The position numbers and the translations under genes were made by a program. Shown piece after piece: positions 9,201 to 16,095 of a stretch of 64,000 nt of DNA. Within the stretch, counting starts at the first letter, position 1. Each line of letters begins with the position of its first letter. The stretch spans positions 620,001 through 684,000 of the forward strand of contig CAJXLB010000001.1 of NCBI GenBank assembly GCA_913055905.1, read 5' to 3'. The notes below the pieces were generated by a model. That model searched no databases and was not told where the DNA came from. It was given only the letters and a program-made list of their open reading frames with translations. The stretch comes from an uncultured Winogradskyella sp. (GTDB taxonomy: Bacteria > Bacteroidota > Bacteroidia > Flavobacteriales > Flavobacteriaceae).

Positions 9201-9677
9201 GGCAAGGATATGAGGTTCATTGCCAAGGAAATATCAGCTCTTGAGATGCCAGATATCAAAAAAATTGAGCAAAACGGCAGTTTGGAGATGGAAATTAATG
9301 GAAAAAAGATTACTTTAGGATTGGAAGATGTAGAAATAACATCTCAAGATATAGAGGGATGGCTTGTTGCAAATGAGGGTGCGTTGACGGTTGCGCTAGA
9401 CGTTACTTTAACAGATGAATTGCGTGAAGAAGGAATTGCTCGTGAGCTCGTAAACCGAATTCAAAATTTACGTAAAGATTCTGGCTTTGAGGTTACTGAC
9501 AAAATTGACGTGCAGTTGCAAAAGGACGCTCAAATTGCAGCAGCAATCGCTTCCAATGAGGCTTACATTAAGTCCGAAACCTTAACCGAAGAATTACAAA
9601 TTATGGACACCGTAAACAATGGTATAGAAATTGCCTTTGATGAGATCAATACCAGATTGTTTATTCAAAAACACTAA
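6273..9677 (+). CDS. ileS: Isoleucine--tRNA ligase, IleS2-like with GVHH signature
   Basis: A class I aminoacyl-tRNA synthetase of 1134 residues that charges tRNA-Ile. The ATG at 6273 (MSTKFTEYKG) is chosen over an upstream TTG at 6237 because it gives the family N terminus. The ATP-binding signature reads PPSANGLPGVHH: residues 57-60 are GVHH where the usual motif is HIGH. The second signature KMSKRLGN is near residue 680. The protein also has an editing domain in the middle and a long C-terminal region without a zinc-finger cysteine cluster. The length and motifs fit the eukaryote-like IleS2 group. It heads the ileS / DksA-like / lspA cluster. A TAATTTCG sequence at 6241 may be a degenerate -7 box. 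Confidence 0.96.
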   Translation: MSTKFTEYKGLNLPNIAEEILGYWQQHDIFSKSISTRQGKEPFVFFEGPPSANGLPGVHHVLARAIKDIFPRYKTMKGYQVKRKAGWDTHGLPIELGVEKELGITKEDIGTKISVEEYNEACKKAVMRYTDVWNDLTQKMGYWVDMDNPYITYKPKYMESVWWLLKQIYDKNLLYKGYTIQPYSPKAGTGLSSHELNQPGTYQDVTDTTVVAQFKAIENTLPAFLQNEGDIHFLAWTTTPWTLPSNTALTVGPKIDYVLVQTYNQYTFEPIKVVLAKNLVNALFEGKFVKVETPEELSEFKEGDKKIPYKIIKAFKGAELVGIKYEQLLKYALPYEHAENAFRVISGDFVTTEDGTGIVHTAPTFGADDALVAKQAVPEVPPMLVKDANDNLVPLVDLQGRFRPEMGEFGGKYVKNEYYEDGEAPEKSVDVELAIKLKIENKAFKVEKYKHSYPNCWRTDKPILYYPLDSWFIKVTEVKERMHQLNQSINWKPKSTGEGRFGNWLANANDWNLSRSRFWGIPLPIWRTEDGKEELCIGSVEELKKEMAKAVEVGFMDSDIFSDFEIGNLSEDNYNKIDLHKNVVDKIVLVSPSGKPMKREADLIDVWFDSGSMPYAQWHYPFENKELIDQKKAFPADFIAEGVDQTRGWFYTLHAIATMVFDSVAYKNVVSNGLVLDKNGQKMSKRLGNAVDPFETLATYGADATRWYMIMNANPWDNLKFDLDGIEEVRRKFFGTLYNTYSFFSLYANIDGFTYEEDDIPMAQRPEIDRWILSELNTLIKNVDGFYADYEPTKAARAISNFTQDYLSNWYVRLSRRRFWKGDYQKDKISAYQTLYTCMITLAKLGAPIAPFYMDRLYLDLNSVTQKEDFESVHLAEFPVALDDNIDKQLERKMERAQTVASLVLSLRAKEKIKVRQPLQKIMIPIDSQEQKAEIEAVADLIKHEVNIKEIELLEDASDILVKQIKPNFKVLGPRYGKDMRFIAKEISALEMPDIKKIEQNGSLEMEINGKKITLGLEDVEITSQDIEGWLVANEGALTVALDVTLTDELREEGIARELVNRIQNLRKDSGFEVTDKIDVQLQKDAQIAAAIASNEAYIKSETLTEELQIMDTVNNGIEIAFDEINTRLFIQKH

Positions 9678-9681
9678 AACC

Positions 9682-10065
9682 ATGACAAAAGAAACAAAGA
9701 ATAGATACTCCGATAAAGATTTAGAAGAGTTTAGAGCCCTTATCCAAGAGAAGATTAATAAGGCTGAGCACGATTTAGAATTGATAAAAAGTGCTTATAT
9801 GAACGACCACAATAACGGTACCGATGATACCTCACCAACGTTTAAAGCTTTTGAGGAGGGCAGTGCCACTATGAGCAAGGAAGCTAATTCTGCATTGGCC
9901 ATTCGTCAGGAAAAATTTATCCGTGACCTTAAAAATGCCATGATCAGGATAGAGAATAAGACCTATGGTGTTTGTCGTGTCACAGGGAAATTAATTAAGA
10001 AAGAACGATTAAAGTTAGTGCCGCATGCAACGTTGAGCATTGAAGCTAAAAACATGCAGAAATAA
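9682..10065 (+). CDS. TraR/DksA-family protein lacking the zinc finger
   Basis: A 127-residue protein; the ATG at 9682, five bases after ileS, is preferred to one inside ileS. The N-terminal half is a helical hairpin and the C terminus has the DksA-type fold (YGVCRVTGKLIKKERLKLVP). Only one Cys remains of the usual four zinc ligands, as in many bacteroidete members. DksA-type proteins act through the secondary channel of RNA polymerase. Placement between ileS and lspA is typical of flavobacteria. Confidence 0.88.
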   Translation: MTKETKNRYSDKDLEEFRALIQEKINKAEHDLELIKSAYMNDHNNGTDDTSPTFKAFEEGSATMSKEANSALAIRQEKFIRDLKNAMIRIENKTYGVCRVTGKLIKKERLKLVPHATLSIEAKNMQK

Positions 10066-10108
10066 TTACCTTTAGTAAAGGTGGTTAGCTGTAAATTGAG
10101 ATTATAGT

Positions 10109-10771
10109 TTGTTTATTTCTAACATTATTAAGCCTTGGTGTGTATATGCTAGGGCTTTTTTTATTTTCTTTTTTCTGAGCATCGTTCACTCTCAGAATAA
10201 TCGGTATGAACGGATTGTCTCTGAGTCTATCCAAACCATTGCGATAAATGGTAATCAAATATTTAAGATTGAGGTAGAGACGCACAGCTCGCGCGAGATT
10301 TTACTGAGGTCTAAGATAGATGGAGAATACCAAGACTTATTTCAGATTACCAACTCAACTGAAGGGTCAGTGCTTACCTTTCAATTAGAGGAAAATCCAG
10401 TTGTGTCCATACCAGATGACAAGCGCAACGCCCATAAGGTGGTTGCTGCCACATTGCGTTTAACGATACCTAAAGACATGAATCTCGATATAGTAAGTGA
10501 TATCGCTTCGGTTAAACTCAAGGGGTCTTACAGGCAACTCACCATACAACTTTTAGAAGGCTTTTGTGAAATATATGGCGAGATTTATATGGCAACTGTC
10601 AATACGGTAAACGGTGGCATCACTGTTAAAACCTCTCGTGGAGAAGTTTCGGCTACTAGTAGGTATGGTAAAATTAAAGCGGACGATTTTAAACGTAAAG
10701 AAGGAAAATGGCTGTTGCAGTCCATAAGAGGTGATATTACCGTTATTAACGAAGATGACAGACAGCCATGA
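10109..10771 (+). CDS. Secreted adhesin-like beta-repeat protein (putative, DUF4097-like)
   Basis: A 220-residue protein with an N-terminal hydrophobic signal segment (FFIFFFLSIVHSQ). The rest is beta-rich, with repeats of short strands (MNLDIVSDIASVKLKG, TVNTVNGGITVKTSRGEVSA, QSIRGDITVINED) like the stacked-strand DUF4097 adhesin fold. The start is TTG at 10109. Its stop overlaps the lspA start (ATGA), so the two are likely translated together. Its role is unknown; export is inferred from the signal segment. Confidence 0.65.
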   Translation: MFISNIIKPWCVYARAFFIFFFLSIVHSQNNRYERIVSESIQTIAINGNQIFKIEVETHSSREILLRSKIDGEYQDLFQITNSTEGSVLTFQLEENPVVSIPDDKRNAHKVVAATLRLTIPKDMNLDIVSDIASVKLKGSYRQLTIQLLEGFCEIYGEIYMATVNTVNGGITVKTSRGEVSATSRYGKIKADDFKRKEGKWLLQSIRGDITVINEDDRQP

Positions 10772-11379
10772 CCTCTAAAAAAGCCATATTGCTAATTGCT
10801 CTAATCCTTGTTGTAGATCAAGTGGTTAAAATACTTATAAAGACCCACTTTTATCTTAATGAGGATATAGAAGTATTCTCTTGGTTTAAAATTGCCTTTG
10901 TTGAAAATGATGGAATGGCATGGGGCACAACATTAAGTGATGTATTCCCTTTTATTCCCGAGAACAAAGCTAAATTAACCCTTACGGTTTTTAGAATTAT
11001 TGCAGTCACTGGTATAGGGTTTTGGCTATACAACGTCATTACTAGGAAAAAGTCAAACCTATTAATAATCGCCATTTCTATGATATTTGCCGGAGCGTTG
11101 GGTAATATTTTAGACTCTGTTTTTTATGGGACATTATTTAGTGATAGTATAGATGAAGTCGCAAGATTTTTGCCTGAGGAAGGTGGTTACGCACCATTGT
11201 TTTATGGTAAAGTTGTGGATATGTTTCACTTTCCCATTTGGAGTGGTGTTTTACCAGAAAATGTACCGTTAGTTGGTGGAAATTACGTTTCCTTTTTTGA
11301 CCCTGTTTTTAATGTGGCCGATATGGCTATTAGCACAGGCATTGGAATTTTAATCTTCTTCAATAAAAGAGCCTTTTAA
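10768..11379 (+). CDS. lspA: Lipoprotein signal peptidase (signal peptidase II)
   Basis: A 203-residue inner-membrane aspartyl peptidase that cleaves prolipoprotein signal peptides. The two catalytic aspartates lie in GNILDS and FNVADMA, the family motifs. The protein is about 40 residues longer than typical LspA; the extra residues (SDSIDEVARFLPEEGG) fall between the two motifs on the periplasmic side, as in other flavobacteria. It overlaps the upstream gene by 4 bases. The window encodes many lipoproteins that would be its substrates. Confidence 0.95.
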   Translation: MTSKKAILLIALILVVDQVVKILIKTHFYLNEDIEVFSWFKIAFVENDGMAWGTTLSDVFPFIPENKAKLTLTVFRIIAVTGIGFWLYNVITRKKSNLLIIAISMIFAGALGNILDSVFYGTLFSDSIDEVARFLPEEGGYAPLFYGKVVDMFHFPIWSGVLPENVPLVGGNYVSFFDPVFNVADMAISTGIGILIFFNKRAF

Positions 11380-11386
11380 GGTAGGC

Positions 11387-11950
11387 TTAGAAACGATAGG
11401 TTACATTTGGTGTCACACAATAGTCTAATTTGATATCATTTTCTGAAGCTTCAATATCTTCGGTTTCAGCTTCAAAAAATGAGAGACCAATTTTTAAAGT
11501 TTCTGGTCTACAATCTGCTAAAAATCTATCGTAGAACCCTTTTCCGTAGCCCACTCTATTTCCTTGGGTATCAAAGGCCAAAAGTGGCACAAAAACTACA
11601 TCTAATTGTGTTGCTTTTATTTCTATACCAGCAACTGGCTCTGGAATATTGAAACGATTTTTTTTGATTTGAGTCCCATCGGTTAGAAGAAAATGGGTCA
11701 TGCTTAAATCCTTAAAATCGCTCTTTGAAATAACAACATTTTTGTCTTTTCCAGCCAGTATATTTAAAATGTATTCCGTATTGACCTCTCGTTGTTCTTG
11801 AATGGGTAAGAACAGATGATAGAATTCATAGTCCCAGATTTTCAATTCAAGGAGTGTATTGGCAATAGCCAGGCTATAGTCCTCAATTTGTTCTGTGGTA
11901 AGGGTTTTACGCCTTGTTTTGTATATAGATCTAAGCTCTGCTTTATTCAC
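11387..11950 (-). CDS. 5-formyltetrahydrofolate cyclo-ligase
   Basis: A 187-residue enzyme that converts 5-formyl-THF to 5,10-methenyl-THF with ATP. The family signature is NRVGYGKGFYDRFL, with an N-terminal KAELRSIYKTRR. It overlaps the upstream aspartoacylase-like gene by 4 bases and is therefore the last gene of the RimB/RimK operon; no functional link is obvious. It converges on lspA with only 7 bases between the stops. Confidence 0.93.
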   Translation of the reverse strand: MNKAELRSIYKTRRKTLTTEQIEDYSLAIANTLLELKIWDYEFYHLFLPIQEQREVNTEYILNILAGKDKNVVISKSDFKDLSMTHFLLTDGTQIKKNRFNIPEPVAGIEIKATQLDVVFVPLLAFDTQGNRVGYGKGFYDRFLADCRPETLKIGLSFFEAETEDIEASENDIKLDYCVTPNVTYRF

Positions 11951-12915
11951 GATTCCACTTTAGTCGAGATATGAAAGATGGCATCTCCTTGATAAATAAT
12001 TGGCGACTCGTTAACGTTAAAAATATAACCGTCATTAGGTGCCTTTACAAATTGATTGAAGCTGCCGTATGGATCGGTAATATGGCCAATAACAGCTCCT
12101 TTTTTAACAAAGGTATTTACGTTTACTCTAGATTTAAACATACCGGAATGGCTGGCCCTTATCCATTTGCTATCTAAGATTCTAATGCAGTCTTTTTTAG
12201 GTTTAGAAACCTTAAATTTACTGGTTAGCATGCCCAAATGATTGAGAATTCGCTTTGTGCCATTTACTCCAGTATTGGTAATGGTTTTATTGATTTGAAA
12301 GGATTTGCCGCCCTCAAATAGGAGAATGGGTATTCCCATTTTAAAGCAAGTGTTTCTGAAGGACTTGTTTAAGTTCTTGGAATAATAAATAAAAGGAGCA
12401 CCAAAGATTTCCGCCAATTCATCTAGGACCACTTCGTTCTTAACAATCCTAATTTGTGCTGCATTAAAGCGATCGGCACCACCAGTATGGAAGTCTAATA
12501 TCAAATCGGCATGCGGAACAATTTCAGTCATTAATTTATGGGCAACCCTACTGGCCAGAGATCCTGTTTTACTCCCAGGAAAAAAACGGTTGAGGTCCCT
12601 ACCATCTGGAAACTCCCTATCCATATGTATAAATCCAAAAACATTAATAACAGGAATACAGATGATGGTTCCTTTTTTAGGTTTATTAATCCCTTTTGAA
12701 ATTATCTGGCGTACAATTTCTACACCATTGACCTCATCACCATGAATGCCAGCTGTGATTAAAACGGTTGGTCCAGCTTTTTTAGAACGTTCTATAATAA
12801 CAGGGACATCTATACTATTTTGGGTATGAAGTTTGGCCACGTTAAAACTTACCTTGGCACTTTCCCCTAACCCAACAGATTCTCCCAGTATATTTAAAAC
12901 TTCCTTTTCGCTCAT
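11947..12915 (-). CDS. Succinylglutamate desuccinylase/aspartoacylase-family metallohydrolase
   Basis: A 322-residue zinc hydrolase of the AstE/AspA family. Zinc ligands are visible: His58 and Glu61 in GIHGDEVNG, and His143 in DFHTGG. The substrate-site motif DLNRFFPG is at 107-114. The C-terminal region (about 240-322) is beta-rich and contains a lipoyl-like hairpin (KKGAVIGHITDPYG). It directly abuts the RimK-like ligase. Enzymes of this kind remove N-acyl or amino-acid groups, and the neighbours suggest it removes or trims what RimK adds (inference). Confidence 0.85.
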   Translation of the reverse strand: MSEKEVLNILGESVGLGESAKVSFNVAKLHTQNSIDVPVIIERSKKAGPTVLITAGIHGDEVNGVEIVRQIISKGINKPKKGTIICIPVINVFGFIHMDREFPDGRDLNRFFPGSKTGSLASRVAHKLMTEIVPHADLILDFHTGGADRFNAAQIRIVKNEVVLDELAEIFGAPFIYYSKNLNKSFRNTCFKMGIPILLFEGGKSFQINKTITNTGVNGTKRILNHLGMLTSKFKVSKPKKDCIRILDSKWIRASHSGMFKSRVNVNTFVKKGAVIGHITDPYGSFNQFVKAPNDGYIFNVNESPIIYQGDAIFHISTKVES

Positions 12916-13791
12916 TTATCGCCTGTTTCGTTCAATAAAAGTGATTATGGCTCTAGCAATATTCTTTTGTGTAGCCCCTTCTATGCCTTCTAAACCAGGC
13001 GTGGAATTAACCTCCATTATTAAAGGACCTCTGCTAGATTGTAACATATCAACGCCACAAACAGGTAACTTAAGTGCCCTTGAGGCTTTAATGGCAAGCT
13101 TGAGCTCATCTTCAGAAAGTCTAATATAGTTAGCACTGCCACCTCGGTGAAGGTTAGACCTAAATTCGCCTTCTATAGCTTGGCGTTTCATGGCGCCAAC
13201 AACCTGACCATCTACAATCAGGGCCCTTATATCGGCACCTTTAGCTTCTTCGATATATTCTTGTACCAAGGCTCTAGCCTGTAATCCGTTAAACGCTTCC
13301 AAAACGGATTTTGCTGCGTTTTTTGTTTCAGCCAGTACAACGCCTAGACCTTGGGTGCCTTCTAATAGTTTGATGATTACCGGTGGCCCTCCTACATGGT
13401 TTAGCACTTCTTCAACATCACGAGAATAATTAGTAAATACTGTTATGGGCATGCCAATGCCTGCTTTGGACAAGCGCTGAAAACTTCGCAATTTGTCTCT
13501 ACTGCGAATAATGGCATCTGATGACACCGTGGTAAAGACATTCATCATTTCAAATTGCCTCACCACAGCACAACCAAAAAAGGTAACCGAAGCGCCTATT
13601 CTGGGGATAATGGCATCAACATAATCAAGGTAGCGGTCTTTATAGTAAATGGTTGGTTTTTCCTTTTCTATAATGATATCGCACTTTAAGGGATCGATAA
13701 TTTCAATATCGTGACCTCGTGCCTCACCTTCCTCTAAAAGACGTTTTGTAGAGTATAGCTGAGGATTTCGAGATAATATAACTATGTTCAT
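12916..13791 (-). CDS. RimK-family ATP-grasp alpha-L-glutamate ligase
   Basis: A 291-residue ATP-grasp ligase whose length and sequence fit RimK. Seen are [32 protein letters not shown] at the start of the ATP-binding region, [12 protein letters not shown], and the metal-binding end [13 protein letters not shown]. RimK in other bacteria adds glutamate residues to the C terminus of ribosomal protein S6. The target here is not shown by sequence. Its start lies 68 bases inside the upstream RimB-like gene, and the next gene begins directly after its stop, so the three form one operon. Confidence 0.92.
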   Translation of the reverse strand: MNIVILSRNPQLYSTKRLLEEGEARGHDIEIIDPLKCDIIIEKEKPTIYYKDRYLDYVDAIIPRIGASVTFFGCAVVRQFEMMNVFTTVSSDAIIRSRDKLRSFQRLSKAGIGMPITVFTNYSRDVEEVLNHVGGPPVIIKLLEGTQGLGVVLAETKNAAKSVLEAFNGLQARALVQEYIEEAKGADIRALIVDGQVVGAMKRQAIEGEFRSNLHRGGSANYIRLSEDELKLAIKASRALKLPVCGVDMLQSSRGPLIMEVNSTPGLEGIEGATQKNIARAIITFIERNRR

Positions 13792-14209
13792 TAATACTTT
13801 GCTTATAAGATTGTTTGTCTAAATCAACATCGACTAAAAACTTTTGCTTTAGAAATTGGCGCCCTATTAAAACAGGAAAACGCATATCGTCCCGAGTGCT
13901 TAAAGTTAAGTCAATATTATAGGTTTCTCCAAAGAATACAACGTCTGTTTTAATTTTGTAACGGTTTTCTACGTAACCGTTACTGCTCTTTACATCGGTA
14001 TAGGAGTATTCATCAAAAACGATTGTCTTGTTCAGACAGTCGGCAGATTCGGTACTTTCAAAAAGGCAATACAACTTACCATCAATTTCCTTTATGTCAT
14101 TGTAATGTATGGCAGAGGTGTAGGCTCCTGTATCTATTTTTGCACTGATATGGTATAATCCAAGGTGTGGAAAATCTATTATATCTGTGCGTCCTAAAAG
14201 TCTTTTCAT
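13724..14209 (-). CDS. RimB-like retropepsin-fold protease (ATP-dependent zinc protease family)
   Basis: A 161-residue protein; the ATG at 14209 ([10 protein letters not shown]) is chosen over one 60 bases upstream because it gives the family N terminus. Asp26-Thr27-Gly28 in [12 protein letters not shown] is the retropepsin active-site motif, and VLIGRQFL is the second family signature. The family (formerly DUF785, also annotated zinc protease) regularly accompanies RimK. The last 68 bases overlap the RimK start in another frame, which suggests translational coupling. It probably cleaves or regulates the modified protein (inference). Confidence 0.85.
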   Translation of the reverse strand: MKRLLGRTDIIDFPHLGLYHISAKIDTGAYTSAIHYNDIKEIDGKLYCLFESTESADCLNKTIVFDEYSYTDVKSSNGYVENRYKIKTDVVFFGETYNIDLTLSTRDDMRFPVLIGRQFLKQKFLVDVDLDKQSYKQSINEHSYIISKSSAILYKTSFRGR

Positions 14210-14287
14210 ATCAATTTCAATTTTTTTAAAAGCGGCGCAAGATAGTAATAAAGTGCACTCAAAATTCACTTTTGTTCAATGATTATT

Positions 14288-14295
14288 TACCTTTG
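14288..14295 (+). promoter_or_regulatory. uvrC: Bacteroidete -7 element (TACCTTTG) of uvrC
   Basis: A perfect TAnnTTTG match ending 5 bases before the uvrC ATG at 14301. The predicted transcript would have essentially no 5' leader. The divergent RimB-like gene starts at 14209. Confidence 0.55.
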
Positions 14296-14300
14296 ATATT

Positions 14301-16094
14301 ATGCCAGAAACAGCCTTGGATATTCAAATAAAAACCTTGCCTCATCAGCCTGGAGTCTACCAGTATTTTGATGCTGATGAAAGGCTTATTTATGTGGGCA
14401 AGGCCAAGGATTTAAAAAAAAGGGTTAGTAGTTACTTCACTAAACAGCATGAGTATGGAAAAACTCGCGTTCTGGTAAAAAATATAGCCACTATTAAGCA
14501 CATTGTTGTCGAAACAGAAAACGATGCCTTACTCCTAGAGAATAATCTGATAAAAAAATACCAGCCTAAGTATAATGTCATGCTTAAGGACGATAAGTCC
14601 TATCCTTGGATTTGTCTCAAAAATGAACGCTTTCCACGTATTTTCCCAACACGTAGAGTAATCAAAGATGGCTCGGAGTATTTTGGGCCTTACACAAGCA
14701 TGAAAACCGTTAAAACGTTGCTAGGCTTAATTAAAGGCCTTTACCAGTTGAGGACCTGTAATTACGATTTGTCTCAAGCTAAAATCGATGCTGGTAAATA
14801 CAAGGTCTGCTTAGAATACCACTTAGGCAATTGTAAAGGTGCTTGCGAAGGTTTAGAATCAGAGGAAGAGTATCACGCTAATATCAAGGCTATACGAGAA
14901 ATTTTAAAAGGAAATTTTAAGGACTCGTTACAGCAGTTTAGAAAGCAGATGAAAACGTTTGCTGCCAATATGCAATTTGAAGATGCTCAAAAAATTAAGG
15001 AGAAACTGGAGATTCTAGAAAATTACCAAGCCAAATCAACCATAGTAAATCCAAAAATCAGCAATGTAGATGTATTCTCAATTGTAAGCGATGAGACTTA
15101 CGCTTACATCAATTTTTTACAACTAAGTTATGGGTCAATTATTCGCTCCCATACCTTGGAGCTAAAAAAGAAGCTTCAAGAGTCAGATAAGGAATTACTG
15201 GAAATAGCCATTACGGAAATACGTCAGCGTTTTAACTCTAAATCTAGGGAAATTTACGTGCCATTTAAGGTGGAATTAGGAGAAGATATCAAGGTAACGA
15301 TACCCAAACTTGGGGATAAAAAGAGTCTCGTTGATTTATCTGAGCGCAATGCCAAATATTTCAGAATGGATAAATTGAAACAAATTAAAATTGTTGATCC
15401 AGATAGGCATGCCAACCGTATTATGGCCCAAATGAAGGCCGATCTGCGGCTTAATGAAGAGCCTAGGCACATTGAATGCTTTGACAACTCCAATATCCAA
15501 GGCACTAATCCGGTAGCCGCCTGTGTTGTCTTTAAGAACGGAAAACCAAGTAAAAAAGATTACAGACATTTTAATATAAAAACGGTTGAAGGGCCAGATG
15601 ATTTTGCGTCCATGGAAGAAGTGGTCTTTAGGCGCTACAAACGTTTATTGGAAGAAGACAAGCCCTTACCACAGCTCATTATTATAGATGGAGGTAAAGG
15701 CCAATTATCCTCAGCTTTAAAAAGTTTGGAACATCTAGGTTTGCGCGGTAAGATTGCCATTATCGGAATTGCAAAACGTTTAGAGGAATTATTCTATCCA
15801 GATGATCCTATTCCCTTATATTTAGATAAAAAAAGCGAAACGCTCAAAATCATACAACAGTTGCGAAATGAAGCGCACCGATTTGGCATAGAGCACCACC
15901 GAAACAAGCGTAGTAAGGGCGCCCTTAAAACAGAATTGGAAAATATTAATGGTGTTGGTGAGCAGACGATTATAGATTTAATGAAACATTTCAAATCCGT
16001 AAAACGAATAGCCAATGCCAAATTAGATGAGCTAGAACCCATTGTAGGAGCGTCTAGAGCCAACAAAATCTATAACTATTATCACAAGGAGTAA
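14301..16094 (+). CDS. uvrC: Excinuclease ABC subunit C
   Basis: A 597-residue nucleotide-excision-repair nuclease making both incisions around a lesion. In order it has the GIY-YIG nuclease domain (PGVYQYFD, LIYVGKAKDLKKR), the UvrB-binding UVR motif (FEDAQKIKEKLEILE, about 230-250), the RNase H-like 5' nuclease domain (IECFDNSNIQGTNPVA; IIIDGGKGQLSSA) and the C-terminal helix-hairpin-helix (INGVGEQTIIDLMKHF). Length is normal. It is followed after one base by the phospholipase gene. Confidence 0.97.
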   Translation: MPETALDIQIKTLPHQPGVYQYFDADERLIYVGKAKDLKKRVSSYFTKQHEYGKTRVLVKNIATIKHIVVETENDALLLENNLIKKYQPKYNVMLKDDKSYPWICLKNERFPRIFPTRRVIKDGSEYFGPYTSMKTVKTLLGLIKGLYQLRTCNYDLSQAKIDAGKYKVCLEYHLGNCKGACEGLESEEEYHANIKAIREILKGNFKDSLQQFRKQMKTFAANMQFEDAQKIKEKLEILENYQAKSTIVNPKISNVDVFSIVSDETYAYINFLQLSYGSIIRSHTLELKKKLQESDKELLEIAITEIRQRFNSKSREIYVPFKVELGEDIKVTIPKLGDKKSLVDLSERNAKYFRMDKLKQIKIVDPDRHANRIMAQMKADLRLNEEPRHIECFDNSNIQGTNPVAACVVFKNGKPSKKDYRHFNIKTVEGPDDFASMEEVVFRRYKRLLEEDKPLPQLIIIDGGKGQLSSALKSLEHLGLRGKIAIIGIAKRLEELFYPDDPIPLYLDKKSETLKIIQQLRNEAHRFGIEHHRNKRSKGALKTELENINGVGEQTIIDLMKHFKSVKRIANAKLDELEPIVGASRANKIYNYYHKE

Positions 16095-16095
16095 T

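Noticed and set aside
15254-15569. Minus-strand open frames within uvrC
   Set aside because: Shadow frames of a strongly conserved gene, with no recognisable product. The same applies to other antisense frames over radA, ileS, pgi, ahcY and the receptors.
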